NCBI GenBank assembly: GCA_900546105.1
Contig: URBP01000044.1
Span: 1-16,929, forward strand
From: an uncultured Collinsella sp.
GTDB taxonomy: Bacteria; Actinomycetota; Coriobacteriia; Coriobacteriales; Coriobacteriaceae
Reading direction: 5' to 3'
DNA: 16,929 bases
In this document: one piece after another, positions 6,988-13,538 of the stretch
How positions within the stretch are numbered: the first letter of the stretch is position 1
How the letters are laid out: every line of letters begins with the position of its first letter
Translations under genes and position numbers: made by a program
Notes under the pieces: generated by a model
The model's input: only the letters and a program-made list of their open reading frames with translations
What the model was told of the DNA's origin: nothing
Database searches by the model: none

Positions 6988-6993
6988 TAGAAT
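6988..6993 (+). promoter_or_regulatory. Candidate -10 of a leaderless promoter for the TIM-barrel gene
   Basis: TAGAAT lies 9 nt before the ATG at 7003, so transcription would start at or next to the start codon. The intervening CGAGCCTCC offers no ribosome binding site. No good -35 was found; a GCCGGC hairpin (6961-6977) occupies that position. Confidence 0.35.
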
Positions 6994-7002
6994 CGAGCCT
7001 CC

Positions 7003-8094
7003 ATGGATACCCTCAACGATCTAAATGAGCGCGTCGACGCCTTCGTCGGCACCAGCTCCTTCGACACGCCCGCCGCGACAAACGACCAAGCTCCCATCGA
7101 TGTGCCCGCCGAGGTTCACGAGGACATCGTCGCCTCGGTCGATTTCTCCGAGGTCGAGCTCGCAGACGAGTTCACCGAGCCCCAGGTAGCCGTGACCCCC
7201 AACGGCCTGCTCCCCATGGAGCCCCTGCCCATCGACGGACGCCTGCGCAAGGCTGCCCTTCGCATGCCCGACGAGATCGAGGAGGCCAGCGGCTTCACGC
7301 TCTTTGGCCGCCGCATCAAGTCGCTCATTTACACCACCGATGTCGCGGTTATCCGCAACTCCAACGCCGATGCCGTTTTTGCGGTCTACCCTTTCACGCC
7401 GCAGCCCGCCATTACGCAAGCGCTGCTGACCGTCGCCGAGTGCCCGGTCTTTGTAGGCGTGGGCGGCGGAACTACGACCGGTAAGCGCTCCGTGCAGATG
7501 GCAGCCGTTTCCGAGATGCAGGGCGCGGCAGGCTGCGTGGTCAACTCCCCCGCCACTGCCGAGATGGTCGAGCACATCACCAACATCGCCGACATCCCCG
7601 TCATCGCCACGGTCGTACGTTGCGACGATGATGCGCATGCCAAAGTGCGCGCCGGAGCCAAGATTCTCAACATCGCCGCCGGCAAAAACACGCCCCAGGT
7701 CCTGCGTGAACTGCGCGAGCACTATCCCAACCTGCCGCTCATCGCGCCGGGCGGCAAGACGCCCGAGAGCATCCGTGAAACCATCGCCGCCGGCGCCAAC
7801 GCCATCATCTGGACGCCGCCTTCGGCCCAGCAGCTACAGACCGACATGATGCAGCGTTATCGCAAGATGAAGGAAGACGCCACACCCGTCATCTCGCGCG
7901 ACGATGTGCCCATTATCGACCAAGTCGCCGCCGCCGAGGTCAGCCAGGTCGAGAACATGAATCCCGACGTGCCGATTCCCGACGAGGTTATCGAGCGCGT
8001 CGCATCAATCCACGATCATATCGAGGAGCGTCGCGCCAACCGCGGACTCAAACCCTCGCTGCACGGTTTCTTCTTCCGCGGTAAGAAACGCTAG
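7003..8094 (+). CDS. Predicted TIM-barrel (HisA/HisF or aldolase-like) protein of unknown function
   Basis: A 363-residue cytoplasmic protein. Residues about 77-275 look like a beta/alpha barrel: alternating short strands and helices with glycine-rich strand ends (VGVGGGTTTGKR at 151-162, VIATVVRCDDD near 200, AGAKILNIAAGKNTP, PNLPLIAPGGKTPESI at 242-257, AGANAIIWTPP near 263). The PGGKTPESI turn and the following AGANAII strand are typical of phosphate-binding barrels such as KDPG aldolase and HisF. Similar proteins I recall from Clostridia are annotated vaguely as hydrolase, with no proven reaction. Here the core is preceded by about 75 acidic, probably disordered residues and followed by a tail ending in basic residues. 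The start at 7003 lacks a ribosome binding site and may be leaderless. A start at Met72 (7216) would remove the extension; the extension's codon usage looks coding, so 7003 is kept. Confidence 0.7.
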   Translation: MDTLNDLNERVDAFVGTSSFDTPAATNDQAPIDVPAEVHEDIVASVDFSEVELADEFTEPQVAVTPNGLLPMEPLPIDGRLRKAALRMPDEIEEASGFTLFGRRIKSLIYTTDVAVIRNSNADAVFAVYPFTPQPAITQALLTVAECPVFVGVGGGTTTGKRSVQMAAVSEMQGAAGCVVNSPATAEMVEHITNIADIPVIATVVRCDDDAHAKVRAGAKILNIAAGKNTPQVLRELREHYPNLPLIAPGGKTPESIRETIAAGANAIIWTPPSAQQLQTDMMQRYRKMKEDATPVISRDDVPIIDQVAAAEVSQVENMNPDVPIPDEVIERVASIHDHIEERRANRGLKPSLHGFFFRGKKR

Positions 8095-8107
8095 CCGCAA
8101 CAGCAAA

Positions 8108-8183
8108 GCCCGCCCCGCAAATTAACTGCCTCCCATTTCTTGGACATGAGAAATGGGAGGCAGTTCAAAACAACGGGACGGGC
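8108..8183. repeat. Compound cruciform at a convergent gene junction
   Basis: AACTGCCTCCCATTTCT (8124-8140) and 8149-8165 form a perfect 17-bp stem with an 8-nt loop. Outside it, 8108-8117 and 8174-8183 form a further 10-bp GC-rich stem with one mismatch. It lies between the converging TIM-barrel and degV genes. It could terminate transcription from both sides, but no long T run follows on either strand (CCCTTTCTGTT on plus, GGCTTTGCTGTT on minus). Confidence 0.75.
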
Positions 8184-8250
8184 CCTTTCTGTTATCGAAT
8201 GTCAGGAGTGACAGGCGCAGCCGTTAAAACCGTCAACCAGCCCACAAACG

Positions 8251-9141
8251 CTAATCCACGCGCTTGTCGCCCATAAAGAAGACGGCCACCGTGCCGGGGC
8301 CGGTATGCGAGCCAATCAGAGCACCGATGCTATTGATCTCAATCTTGCCTTTGAGCTGCGGAACCTGTTCCTCTATCAGCGCGGCAACAGCCTCGGCGTC
8401 CTCGCGGCACGCCGAGTGCGACATGATGCACTTGCCCGAATAGTTCGGGCCGTCCTGCACATGCGCCATCACGGTCTTGGCCATTTCGGAGATCGCGCGC
8501 TTCTTGGTGCGAATCTTCTCACGCGGTGCCAGCTTACCGTCGCAATCGACCGTCATAAGCGGGCAAATCTTGAGCGCCGCGCCGATGATCGCGCTCGCGG
8601 CCGAAATGCGACCGCCGCGCAGGTAGCTCGACAGATCGGTCGAGAAGAACCAGTGGTGCAGGTTGAGTTTATGCTCCTCAATCCAAGTGGCCGTCTCATC
8701 GAGCGAAGCGCCGCTATCGCGAACGTCGGCGGCACGCTCCACCAGCAAGCCAAAGCCCGAAGACGCCGCCAGCGAGTCGATGACGCGCACCTTGCCGCCC
8801 TGGGGATAGCGATCCGCGAGCATCTGCGCCGCAACGCAGGCCGATCCATACGTGCCCGAAATACCCGACGACAACGCCAGGTGCAGCACGTCTTTACCCT
8901 CGGCAACAAACGGCTCCCAAAACTCCTCGTACTCACCAACACTCACCTGAGACGTCTTGGGCATGGCGCCCGCGGCAATCTGGGCAAAAAACTCGTCCGG
9001 CGCAATCGACTGATACAGATCGTCCGTATAGACAACATCGTCGATCTCGTAATGAAAACACACGACAGGGATATTGCGCGATTCAAAGAACTCACGGGTT
9101 CGATCGGCGGCGGATTCACAGGTCAGGACAAAATCACTCAT
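8251..9141 (-). CDS. DegV-family fatty-acid-binding protein
   Basis: A 296-residue DegV protein. Members bind a long-chain fatty acid between two lobes, and in Firmicutes FakB homologues present it to the kinase FakA for phosphorylation. Family features are MPKTSQVSVGEY (the TSQ fatty-acid head-group site, about residue 62), SSGISGTYGSA near 91, DSLAASSGFG near 122, the RGGRISAASAIIG segment near 177, and HTGPGTVAVFF at the C terminus. A start 171 bp upstream is in frame, but 9141 (MSDFVLTCESA) has AAGGAG at 9148-9153 with a 6-nt spacer and matches the usual N terminus. The gene is divergent from fbp and converges on the TIM-barrel gene. No FakA partner is in the window, so its kinase or other role is not established here. 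Confidence 0.93.
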   Translation of the reverse strand: MSDFVLTCESAADRTREFFESRNIPVVCFHYEIDDVVYTDDLYQSIAPDEFFAQIAAGAMPKTSQVSVGEYEEFWEPFVAEGKDVLHLALSSGISGTYGSACVAAQMLADRYPQGGKVRVIDSLAASSGFGLLVERAADVRDSGASLDETATWIEEHKLNLHHWFFSTDLSSYLRGGRISAASAIIGAALKICPLMTVDCDGKLAPREKIRTKKRAISEMAKTVMAHVQDGPNYSGKCIMSHSACREDAEAVAALIEEQVPQLKGKIEINSIGALIGSHTGPGTVAVFFMGDKRVD

Positions 9142-9147
9142 ATGAGG

Positions 9148-9153
9148 CTCCTT
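9148..9153 (-). promoter_or_regulatory. Ribosome binding site fixing the degV start
   Basis: AAGGAG on the minus strand, 6 nt before the ATG at 9141. It rules out the longer in-frame start at 9312. Confidence 0.8.
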
Positions 9154-9402
9154 ACTCATTGCTGCGCAAATTATCGCACAGCAAGCGTGAATGCGGTACA
9201 AATGTCCACTATTTACCAAATTGAACCAAAGGCAGTGAACATCTTTACCGTCATCCTCTCTATCGATCCCGGAGGCATGCGCCTGTAAAAACGACCCTAC
9301 GTCTCCATTCAACCGCCATATCTACCTCAACTAAATCGATTTACCAAACCATTCGGCCAACAATTTGACCTCCCATCCCCAATCGAAACAAAAGCGGCGC
9401 AT

Positions 9403-9433
9403 ACTGATAAACGTTTGACGCTGTTTTATCAGT
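9403..9433. promoter_or_regulatory. Operator-like inverted repeat upstream of fbp
   Basis: ACTGATAAA (9403-9411) and TTTATCAGT (9425-9433) are perfect 9-bp arms separated by 13 nt, enclosing TTGACG. The dyad centre is about 43 nt before the fbp start. Arm length and two-turn spacing suit a dimeric repressor. Which factor binds it is unknown. Confidence 0.45.
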
Positions 9434-9460
9434 TTTACCAACCACATCGGAAGGTGCTTC

Positions 9461-11377
9461 ATGGTCGCATTCGATCGCAATCCGCAAGACTTCAAGTATC
9501 TGCGCCTGCTGTCGAGACAGTTTCCCACCGAGCAATCCGCATTCACCGAGATTATCAATCTCTCGGCCATCCTCAACCTGCCCAAGGGGACCGAGCATTT
9601 TATGAGCGATGTGCATGGCGAGTACGAAGCCTTTATGCACATCCTCAACAACTGCTCGGGCGTCGTGCGCGAGCATGTCGACGAGATCTTTGGTGACACG
9701 CTCTCCTTTGACGAGAAGGGCGAGCTGTGCACGCTCATCTACTACCCGCGCGAGAAGATCGAGCTGGTCCGCAGCCAGCGCGAGGACTCGCCCACCTGGT
9801 ACAAGACGATACTTGACCAGCTCATCATGGTTGCCCGGTCGCTTTCGAGCCGCTATACGCGCTCCAAGGTGCGTAAGGCCATCCCACGCGATTACGCCTA
9901 CATCATCGACGAGTTGTTGCACACGCACCCGGACGAGAACAACTATCGCGTGCGCTATCACGAGCGCATCGTGGAGTCCATCCTGGAGACCGCCAGCGCC
10001 GACGACTTTATCGAGTCGCTCGCCTCGCTCATCAAGCGCCTGGCCGTCGACCACCTGCACCTGGTGGGCGATATCTTCGACCGCGGTGGCGGCGCGGCCA
10101 AGATTATGGACCGCCTGCTCACCTACCATTCACTCGACATCCAGTGGGGCAACCACGACCTGCTGTGGATGGGCGCTGCGGCCGGTGAGCCCGCCTGCAT
10201 CGCCACGGTGCTGCGCAACAACCTACGCTACGACAACTACGAGATCCTCGAGAACGACTACGGCATCTCGCTGCGTGAACTTGTCGCCTTTGCTGATGCC
10301 ACCTACACCGCCGGTGAGTCCATCACCCCGCTGATCAAGGCCATCAACGTGCTGCTCTTTAAGCTCGAGGGCCAGATTATCCAGCGCCATCCCGAGTTCG
10401 ACATGACCGACCGCCTGTTACTCGACAAGATCGATCACGACACCGGCACGGTCACGCTCGCCGACGGCAGCGTATGGCCGCTCACGACCAACGACTTCCC
10501 CACCGTCGACCCGGCGGACCCCTATACGCTCACGTCTCAGGAGCAGCACATCATCGACAAGCTCGTGTCCGAGTTTGTCACCGCCGATCACCTGCATCGC
10601 CATATCGATTTCCTCTATTCCCACGGCTCGATGTACAAAGTCGCCAACGGCAACCTGCTCTTCCACGGCTGCGTGCCACTCAACGAAGACGGCACCTTTA
10701 GCAGCATGAACTGCCTGGGCACCTGGCACGCTGGCCGCGATTATCTCGATTTTTGCGACCACATCGCCCGCCGCGCCTGGCGCATGGGCGACCGCGACGC
10801 CCTCGACTGGATGTGGTACCTGTGGATCGGCTTTAACTCACCCGCCAGCGGACGCCTGGTGCGTACCTTTGAGCGCGCCTATATCGCCGATAAGAGCACC
10901 TGGGTCGAGCCGATGGACCCGTACTTTTCGCTTACCAAGTCACCCTCGGTCTGCGACGACATCATGCGCGAGTTTGGCGTCGCGCCCATGGCATGCTCAC
11001 CGACCGGTCACATCATCAACGGCCACACGCCCGTTAAAACCACCAAGGGCGAGCAGCCCATCCGCGCCGAGGGCAAGCTGCTGGTCATCGATGGCGGCTT
11101 CTGCCGCGCTTACCATCCCAAGACGGGTATCGCCGGCTATACGCTCATCTCGAGCTCGCGCGGCTGCCGCCTCAAGTCGCACCGGGCCTTTACGACGGTT
11201 GCCGAGGCACTCACCCGCAACGTCGATATCGAAAGCGAGACCAACCGCTTTGACGAGGCCGACCGTCGCCGCATGGTGAGCGACACCGATTCCGGTGCCA
11301 AGATCCGCAGCCAGATCCAGGACCTGCGCCAGCTGCTCGATGCATATAGAAACGGTGCTATCGAGGAGCGCGCCTAG
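9461..11377 (+). CDS. fbp: Fructose-1,6-bisphosphatase, class III
   Basis: Class III FBPase hydrolyses fructose 1,6-bisphosphate to fructose 6-phosphate, the committed step of gluconeogenesis, using Mn in a metallophosphoesterase active site. The 638-residue length fits this large class (about 640-670). The metal-binding motifs occur in order: SDVHGEYEAF (D50, H52), GDIFDRGGG (D204, D207), WGNHDLLW (N231, H232) and INGHTPVK near 526. The N-terminal KYLRLLSRQFPT is characteristic of the Bacillus Fbp type. The start at 9461 is supported by GGAAGGTG 5-12 nt upstream. In Bacillus the enzyme is stimulated by phosphoenolpyruvate; nothing in the sequence tests that here. The operator-like dyad upstream suggests transcriptional control. 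The first gtrA gene follows 78 nt downstream on the same strand. Confidence 0.97.
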   Translation: MVAFDRNPQDFKYLRLLSRQFPTEQSAFTEIINLSAILNLPKGTEHFMSDVHGEYEAFMHILNNCSGVVREHVDEIFGDTLSFDEKGELCTLIYYPREKIELVRSQREDSPTWYKTILDQLIMVARSLSSRYTRSKVRKAIPRDYAYIIDELLHTHPDENNYRVRYHERIVESILETASADDFIESLASLIKRLAVDHLHLVGDIFDRGGGAAKIMDRLLTYHSLDIQWGNHDLLWMGAAAGEPACIATVLRNNLRYDNYEILENDYGISLRELVAFADATYTAGESITPLIKAINVLLFKLEGQIIQRHPEFDMTDRLLLDKIDHDTGTVTLADGSVWPLTTNDFPTVDPADPYTLTSQEQHIIDKLVSEFVTADHLHRHIDFLYSHGSMYKVANGNLLFHGCVPLNEDGTFSSMNCLGTWHAGRDYLDFCDHIARRAWRMGDRDALDWMWYLWIGFNSPASGRLVRTFERAYIADKSTWVEPMDPYFSLTKSPSVCDDIMREFGVAPMACSPTGHIINGHTPVKTTKGEQPIRAEGKLLVIDGGFCRAYHPKTGIAGYTLISSSRGCRLKSHRAFTTVAEALTRNVDIESETNRFDEADRRRMVSDTDSGAKIRSQIQDLRQLLDAYRNGAIEERA

Positions 11378-11387
11378 CACCACCCGT

Positions 11388-11438
11388 GGGGATTGGCTAA
11401 ACTTGCTGAGTTTGTCATCCCCGCGGCGCCCCGGCGCC
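11388..11438 (+). other. Structured fbp-gtrA intergenic segment
   Basis: GGGGAT (11388-11393) pairs with ATCCCC (11417-11422), and inside it AAACT (11399-11403) pairs with AGTTT (11409-11413). A second hairpin, GGCGCC-CC-GGCGCC (11425-11438), follows directly. No T run follows, so this is more likely an RNA processing, stability or attenuation element than a terminator. Confidence 0.4.
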
Positions 11439-11455
11439 ACCATAAGGCAGGTACC

Positions 11456-11851
11456 ATGCAAAAGCTCCTTGCGCAGATCATGAAGTTTGGCGTCGTCGGC
11501 GTCATTGCCACGGTCATCGACTTTGGCATTATGAATCTGCTCCACTACGGTCTGGGCCTCAACATCCTAATCGCCAACACCAGCGGCTTCATCATCTCAC
11601 TCATCTTTAACTACCTCGCAAGCATGAAATACGTGTTTGCGCACAAGGAAGGCATGAGCCGCCGCCGCGAGTTCATTATCTTTGTCGTGCTGTCCGTGAT
11701 CGGCCTGGCACTCAACGACACTATCGTGTTGACACTCAACGCCGGTCTGGGACTCGAGGCCAATATCGCCAAGATCTGCGCCACCGCGCTTGTCATGGTC
11801 TACAACTTTGTGACCCGAAAGATCTTCCTGGAGGGCGACGAGACCAAATAG
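11456..11851 (+). CDS. GtrA-family four-helix membrane protein (first copy)
   Basis: A 131-residue GtrA-like protein (PF04138 type). Family members have four transmembrane helices and are linked to movement of lipid-linked sugars or to cell-surface polysaccharide glycosylation. Hydrophobic segments are at about 9-29, 34-55, 75-95 and 100-118. The NYLASMKYVFAHKEGM segment between helices 2 and 3 and the terminal VYNFVTRKIFLEG are typical. The ATG at 11456 is preferred: it follows AAGGCAGG, and family homology begins right after it. A TTG at 11393 is in frame, but its extra 21 residues would cover the hairpin region and have no family match. It is closely related to the gene at 12070, indicating tandem duplication. 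No glycosyltransferase is adjacent, so the substrate is unknown. Confidence 0.9.
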   Translation: MQKLLAQIMKFGVVGVIATVIDFGIMNLLHYGLGLNILIANTSGFIISLIFNYLASMKYVFAHKEGMSRRREFIIFVVLSVIGLALNDTIVLTLNAGLGLEANIAKICATALVMVYNFVTRKIFLEGDETK

Positions 11852-11933
11852 CTCGCAACCTTACAGCTTTACGATGCCCACGGATGACGCGCGTCGAGCG
11901 CTGTGTTGTTCATGGGCTTCGCTCGTTTACGGG

Positions 11934-11972
11934 CAAATTTTCAACGTTTGCGGATTAGCTCTTGAAAATTTG
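11934..11972. repeat. 11-bp perfect inverted repeat between the two gtrA genes
   Basis: CAAATTTTCAA (11934-11944) is the exact reverse complement of 11962-11972, with a 17-nt loop. It is an AT-rich dyad in a 218-nt gap that has no convincing gene. It may be an operator for the second gtrA gene or a relic of a mobile repeat; there is no T run for termination. Confidence 0.55.
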
Positions 11973-12069
11973 GCGAGTTCGTATAGTTCTTGGCAAGGAC
12001 CTTACGTTTCCCTTGCAAAAGCTCTAAAGTATCCTCTGCTCGATTCATCAACGCATTGGATGTGATTAC

Positions 12070-12477
12070 GTGCGCAAGGCACTGGCACAACCTCATACCA
12101 AGCAGTTCCTCAAGTTCGCTGTCGTGGGTCTTATCTCCTTTGGCATCGACTGGGGTATGCTCATTGCGCTCGTCGAGCTGTTTCACCTCGACTTTTTGAT
12201 GAGCACCACGGTCTCGTTTACCACGTCCGTCGTGGTCAACTACTGGCTCAGCATGAAGTACGTGTTCGACCATCGCGAGGGCATGAGCCGCAAGCGCGAG
12301 TTCACGATCTTCACCATCCTGTCGGTGATCGGCCTGGGCCTCAACGACCTGTACATGTTTGTGGGCGTCACGTTTTTGAGCATCGGCTACCAGGCCATGA
12401 AAGCGATCGCTACGTTCCTCGTCACCTGGTACAACTACTTCAGCCGCCGCTTCTTCCTCGAGGGCGCACGGTCGTAG
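12070..12477 (+). CDS. GtrA-family four-helix membrane protein (second copy)
   Basis: A 135-residue GtrA-like membrane protein with four predicted helices (about 14-36, 41-61, 82-102 and 104-124). It shares with the first copy the pattern SMKYVFxHxEGMSRxREFxIF, LSVIGLxLND and a YNxxxRxxFLEG ending, so the two arose by duplication, while helices 1 and 2 have diverged. The start is GTG at 12070. GGATGTGA at 12058-12065 is one base off the ideal ribosome binding site and is 4 nt upstream. A 218-nt gap with an inverted repeat separates it from the first copy, so it may have its own promoter. A good intrinsic terminator follows at 12504. Two GtrA proteins side by side could form a hetero-oligomer or serve different lipid-linked sugars, which is inference. 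Confidence 0.88.
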   Translation: MRKALAQPHTKQFLKFAVVGLISFGIDWGMLIALVELFHLDFLMSTTVSFTTSVVVNYWLSMKYVFDHREGMSRKREFTIFTILSVIGLGLNDLYMFVGVTFLSIGYQAMKAIATFLVTWYNYFSRRFFLEGARS

Positions 12478-12503
12478 TCGATTCACTATTTGCTTGAATG
12501 TAT

Positions 12504-12537
12504 AACCAGTTGGAATTCCCGTTCCAACCGGTTTTTT
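12504..12537 (+). terminator. Rho-independent terminator of the gtrA genes
   Basis: AACCAGTTGGAA (12504-12515) pairs with TTCCAACCGGTT (12522-12533) with one mismatch and a 6-nt loop, and a T6 run occupies 12532-12537. Classic stem plus T run, 27 nt after the gtrA stop. Confidence 0.88.
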
Positions 12538-12576
12538 GTTTGCCGAGGTCCCCGGCGACCAAGTCCTCTACACATG

Positions 12577-12616
12577 AAAAGCGGGCGGCCCGGATGTTTG
12601 TCCGAACCGCCCGCTT
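12577..12616 (-). terminator. Rho-independent terminator of the DUF4430 operon
   Basis: On the minus strand AAGCGGGCGG plus TTCGGA pairs with TCCGGG plus CCGCCCGCTT, a 16-bp stem with two G-U pairs and a 6-nt loop, followed by TT and then CATG. It lies 20 nt after the stop of the small DUF4430 gene. Confidence 0.82.
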
Positions 12617-12636
12617 GGTGCGATATGTCGAGGTCT

Positions 12637-13527
12637 CTAGCCCGTTACGTAATACCAGACCACGTTGTCGCCGTTGGAGAGAACGTAGTTGCTGCACGCC
12701 GTCATGGGCGTTGTGCCGTTGACGGAGTACATCCAGCCACTCGTGCCGCCGTACTGTTTCTCGGCCAAACCACCAATCGCGGAGACATACGTGCCGTACG
12801 ACGAGCCATGTGCGTTGACAGAAAGGCCCAGCGCGCACAGGGCATCGTAGACGGTAGCACCTTCGTTAAAGGTAAAGGTGCCACCAGAGGACACAGGATT
12901 GCCCACGGCGCTCGATGTGACCGAAACCGTTACCGTTACGCAGTTGGACTCCTGTGAGCCGCTCTGGCCGCCCGAGGGAGCGCTTCCGCCATTAGAGCTG
13001 GAGACTCCATCAGACGACTGACCGCCGCCCGAAGAAGCACCGCCAGACACATTGGAAGTATCGCCGGCTCCCGTATTCTGGGCAGCGGATTTATCTCCAG
13101 ACTTCTTGCCGTCCTGACTATCGGACTTCTTGCTATCCGAGCTTTTATCCGATTCCTTGTTTGAAGACTCGGAATCGTCCTTGGACTTGGACCCATCTTT
13201 TGCGTCATTCGATGACTTGGAATCCTTAGAACTGGCCTCGCCCGAAGTCGTAGTCGAGCCAGATGCCTTGGTGTCCTTGGTGACAACGCTCTCCCCCGTC
13301 ACGGTCTGAACGATCCAATCAACGGACCAGGCGCCGCTCTCGGAAGGATGGACGAAGCCCAGCGATATGACAATCAGCGCAACGCACGCGGCAATCAGAA
13401 CGCCAAGAAGCGCCTTCCGTCGAGGGGCGGACGCCGCCGAAGCGGCGCCCTGTTGCTTTGCATCGTCGAACTGAATGAACGAGGAATTTGGTTGCTTGGG
13501 TTCAGCGTCCTTGGATTTATTGGACAC
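12637..13527 (-). CDS. DUF4430 surface protein with N-terminal membrane anchor
   Basis: A 296-residue protein. A short cytoplasmic N terminus is followed by one transmembrane helix (about 38-59: ALLGVLIAACVALIVISLGF), then about 130 residues of low-complexity Ser/Lys/Asp and Gly/Ser linker, and a C-terminal DUF4430 domain (about 196-296; GGTSGWMYSVNG and the final SNGDNVVWYYV are diagnostic). The helix is probably an uncleaved signal anchor, displaying the domain outside. PF14478 (DUF4430) is, to my knowledge, related to the C-terminal beta domain of intrinsic factor and transcobalamin, so a cobamide or similar ligand is conceivable but unproven. Start choice: GTG at 13536 touches the previous stop, but GTG at 13527 has AGGTGA with a 5-nt spacer and is preferred. 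It is co-transcribed with the large DUF4430 protein upstream. Confidence 0.88.
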   Translation of the reverse strand: MSNKSKDAEPKQPNSSFIQFDDAKQQGAASAASAPRRKALLGVLIAACVALIVISLGFVHPSESGAWSVDWIVQTVTGESVVTKDTKASGSTTTSGEASSKDSKSSNDAKDGSKSKDDSESSNKESDKSSDSKKSDSQDGKKSGDKSAAQNTGAGDTSNVSGGASSGGGQSSDGVSSSNGGSAPSGGQSGSQESNCVTVTVSVTSSAVGNPVSSGGTFTFNEGATVYDALCALGLSVNAHGSSYGTYVSAIGGLAEKQYGGTSGWMYSVNGTTPMTACSNYVLSNGDNVVWYYVTG

Positions 13528-13530
13528 AGC

Positions 13531-13538
13531 CCTCACCT
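13531..13538 (-). promoter_or_regulatory. Ribosome binding site overlapping the upstream stop codon
   Basis: AGGTGAGG on the minus strand overlaps the TAG of the large DUF4430 gene and lies 5 nt (counted from AGGTGA) before the GTG at 13527. This arrangement indicates translational coupling of the two DUF4430 genes. Confidence 0.6.

Larger units (their letters stand above)
9142..9460. other. Divergent intergenic region between degV and fbp (319 nt)
   Basis: No gene is supported here. It is more AT-rich than the flanking coding sequence. On the degV side there is a GATAAT -10-like hexamer (minus strand, 9170-9175) about 28 nt before the degV start; its -35 is weak. On the fbp side there is an inverted repeat (9403-9433) enclosing a TTGACG hexamer at 9415-9420, and the fbp ribosome binding site GGAAGG at about 9449-9454. 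Confidence 0.6.

Noticed and set aside
7462..7491. Walker A-like GGGTTTGK in the TIM-barrel protein
   Set aside because: The residue after GK is Arg, not Ser or Thr, there is no Walker B or other NTPase motif, and the surrounding pattern fits a barrel loop better.
9142..9312. N-terminal extension of DegV starting at 9312
   Set aside because: The extra 57 residues have no family match, and a perfect AAGGAG sits before the internal ATG at 9141.
11874..12065. 63-codon plus-strand frame between the two gtrA genes
   Set aside because: No ribosome binding site, no coherent composition, and it runs through the inverted repeat; unlikely to be translated.
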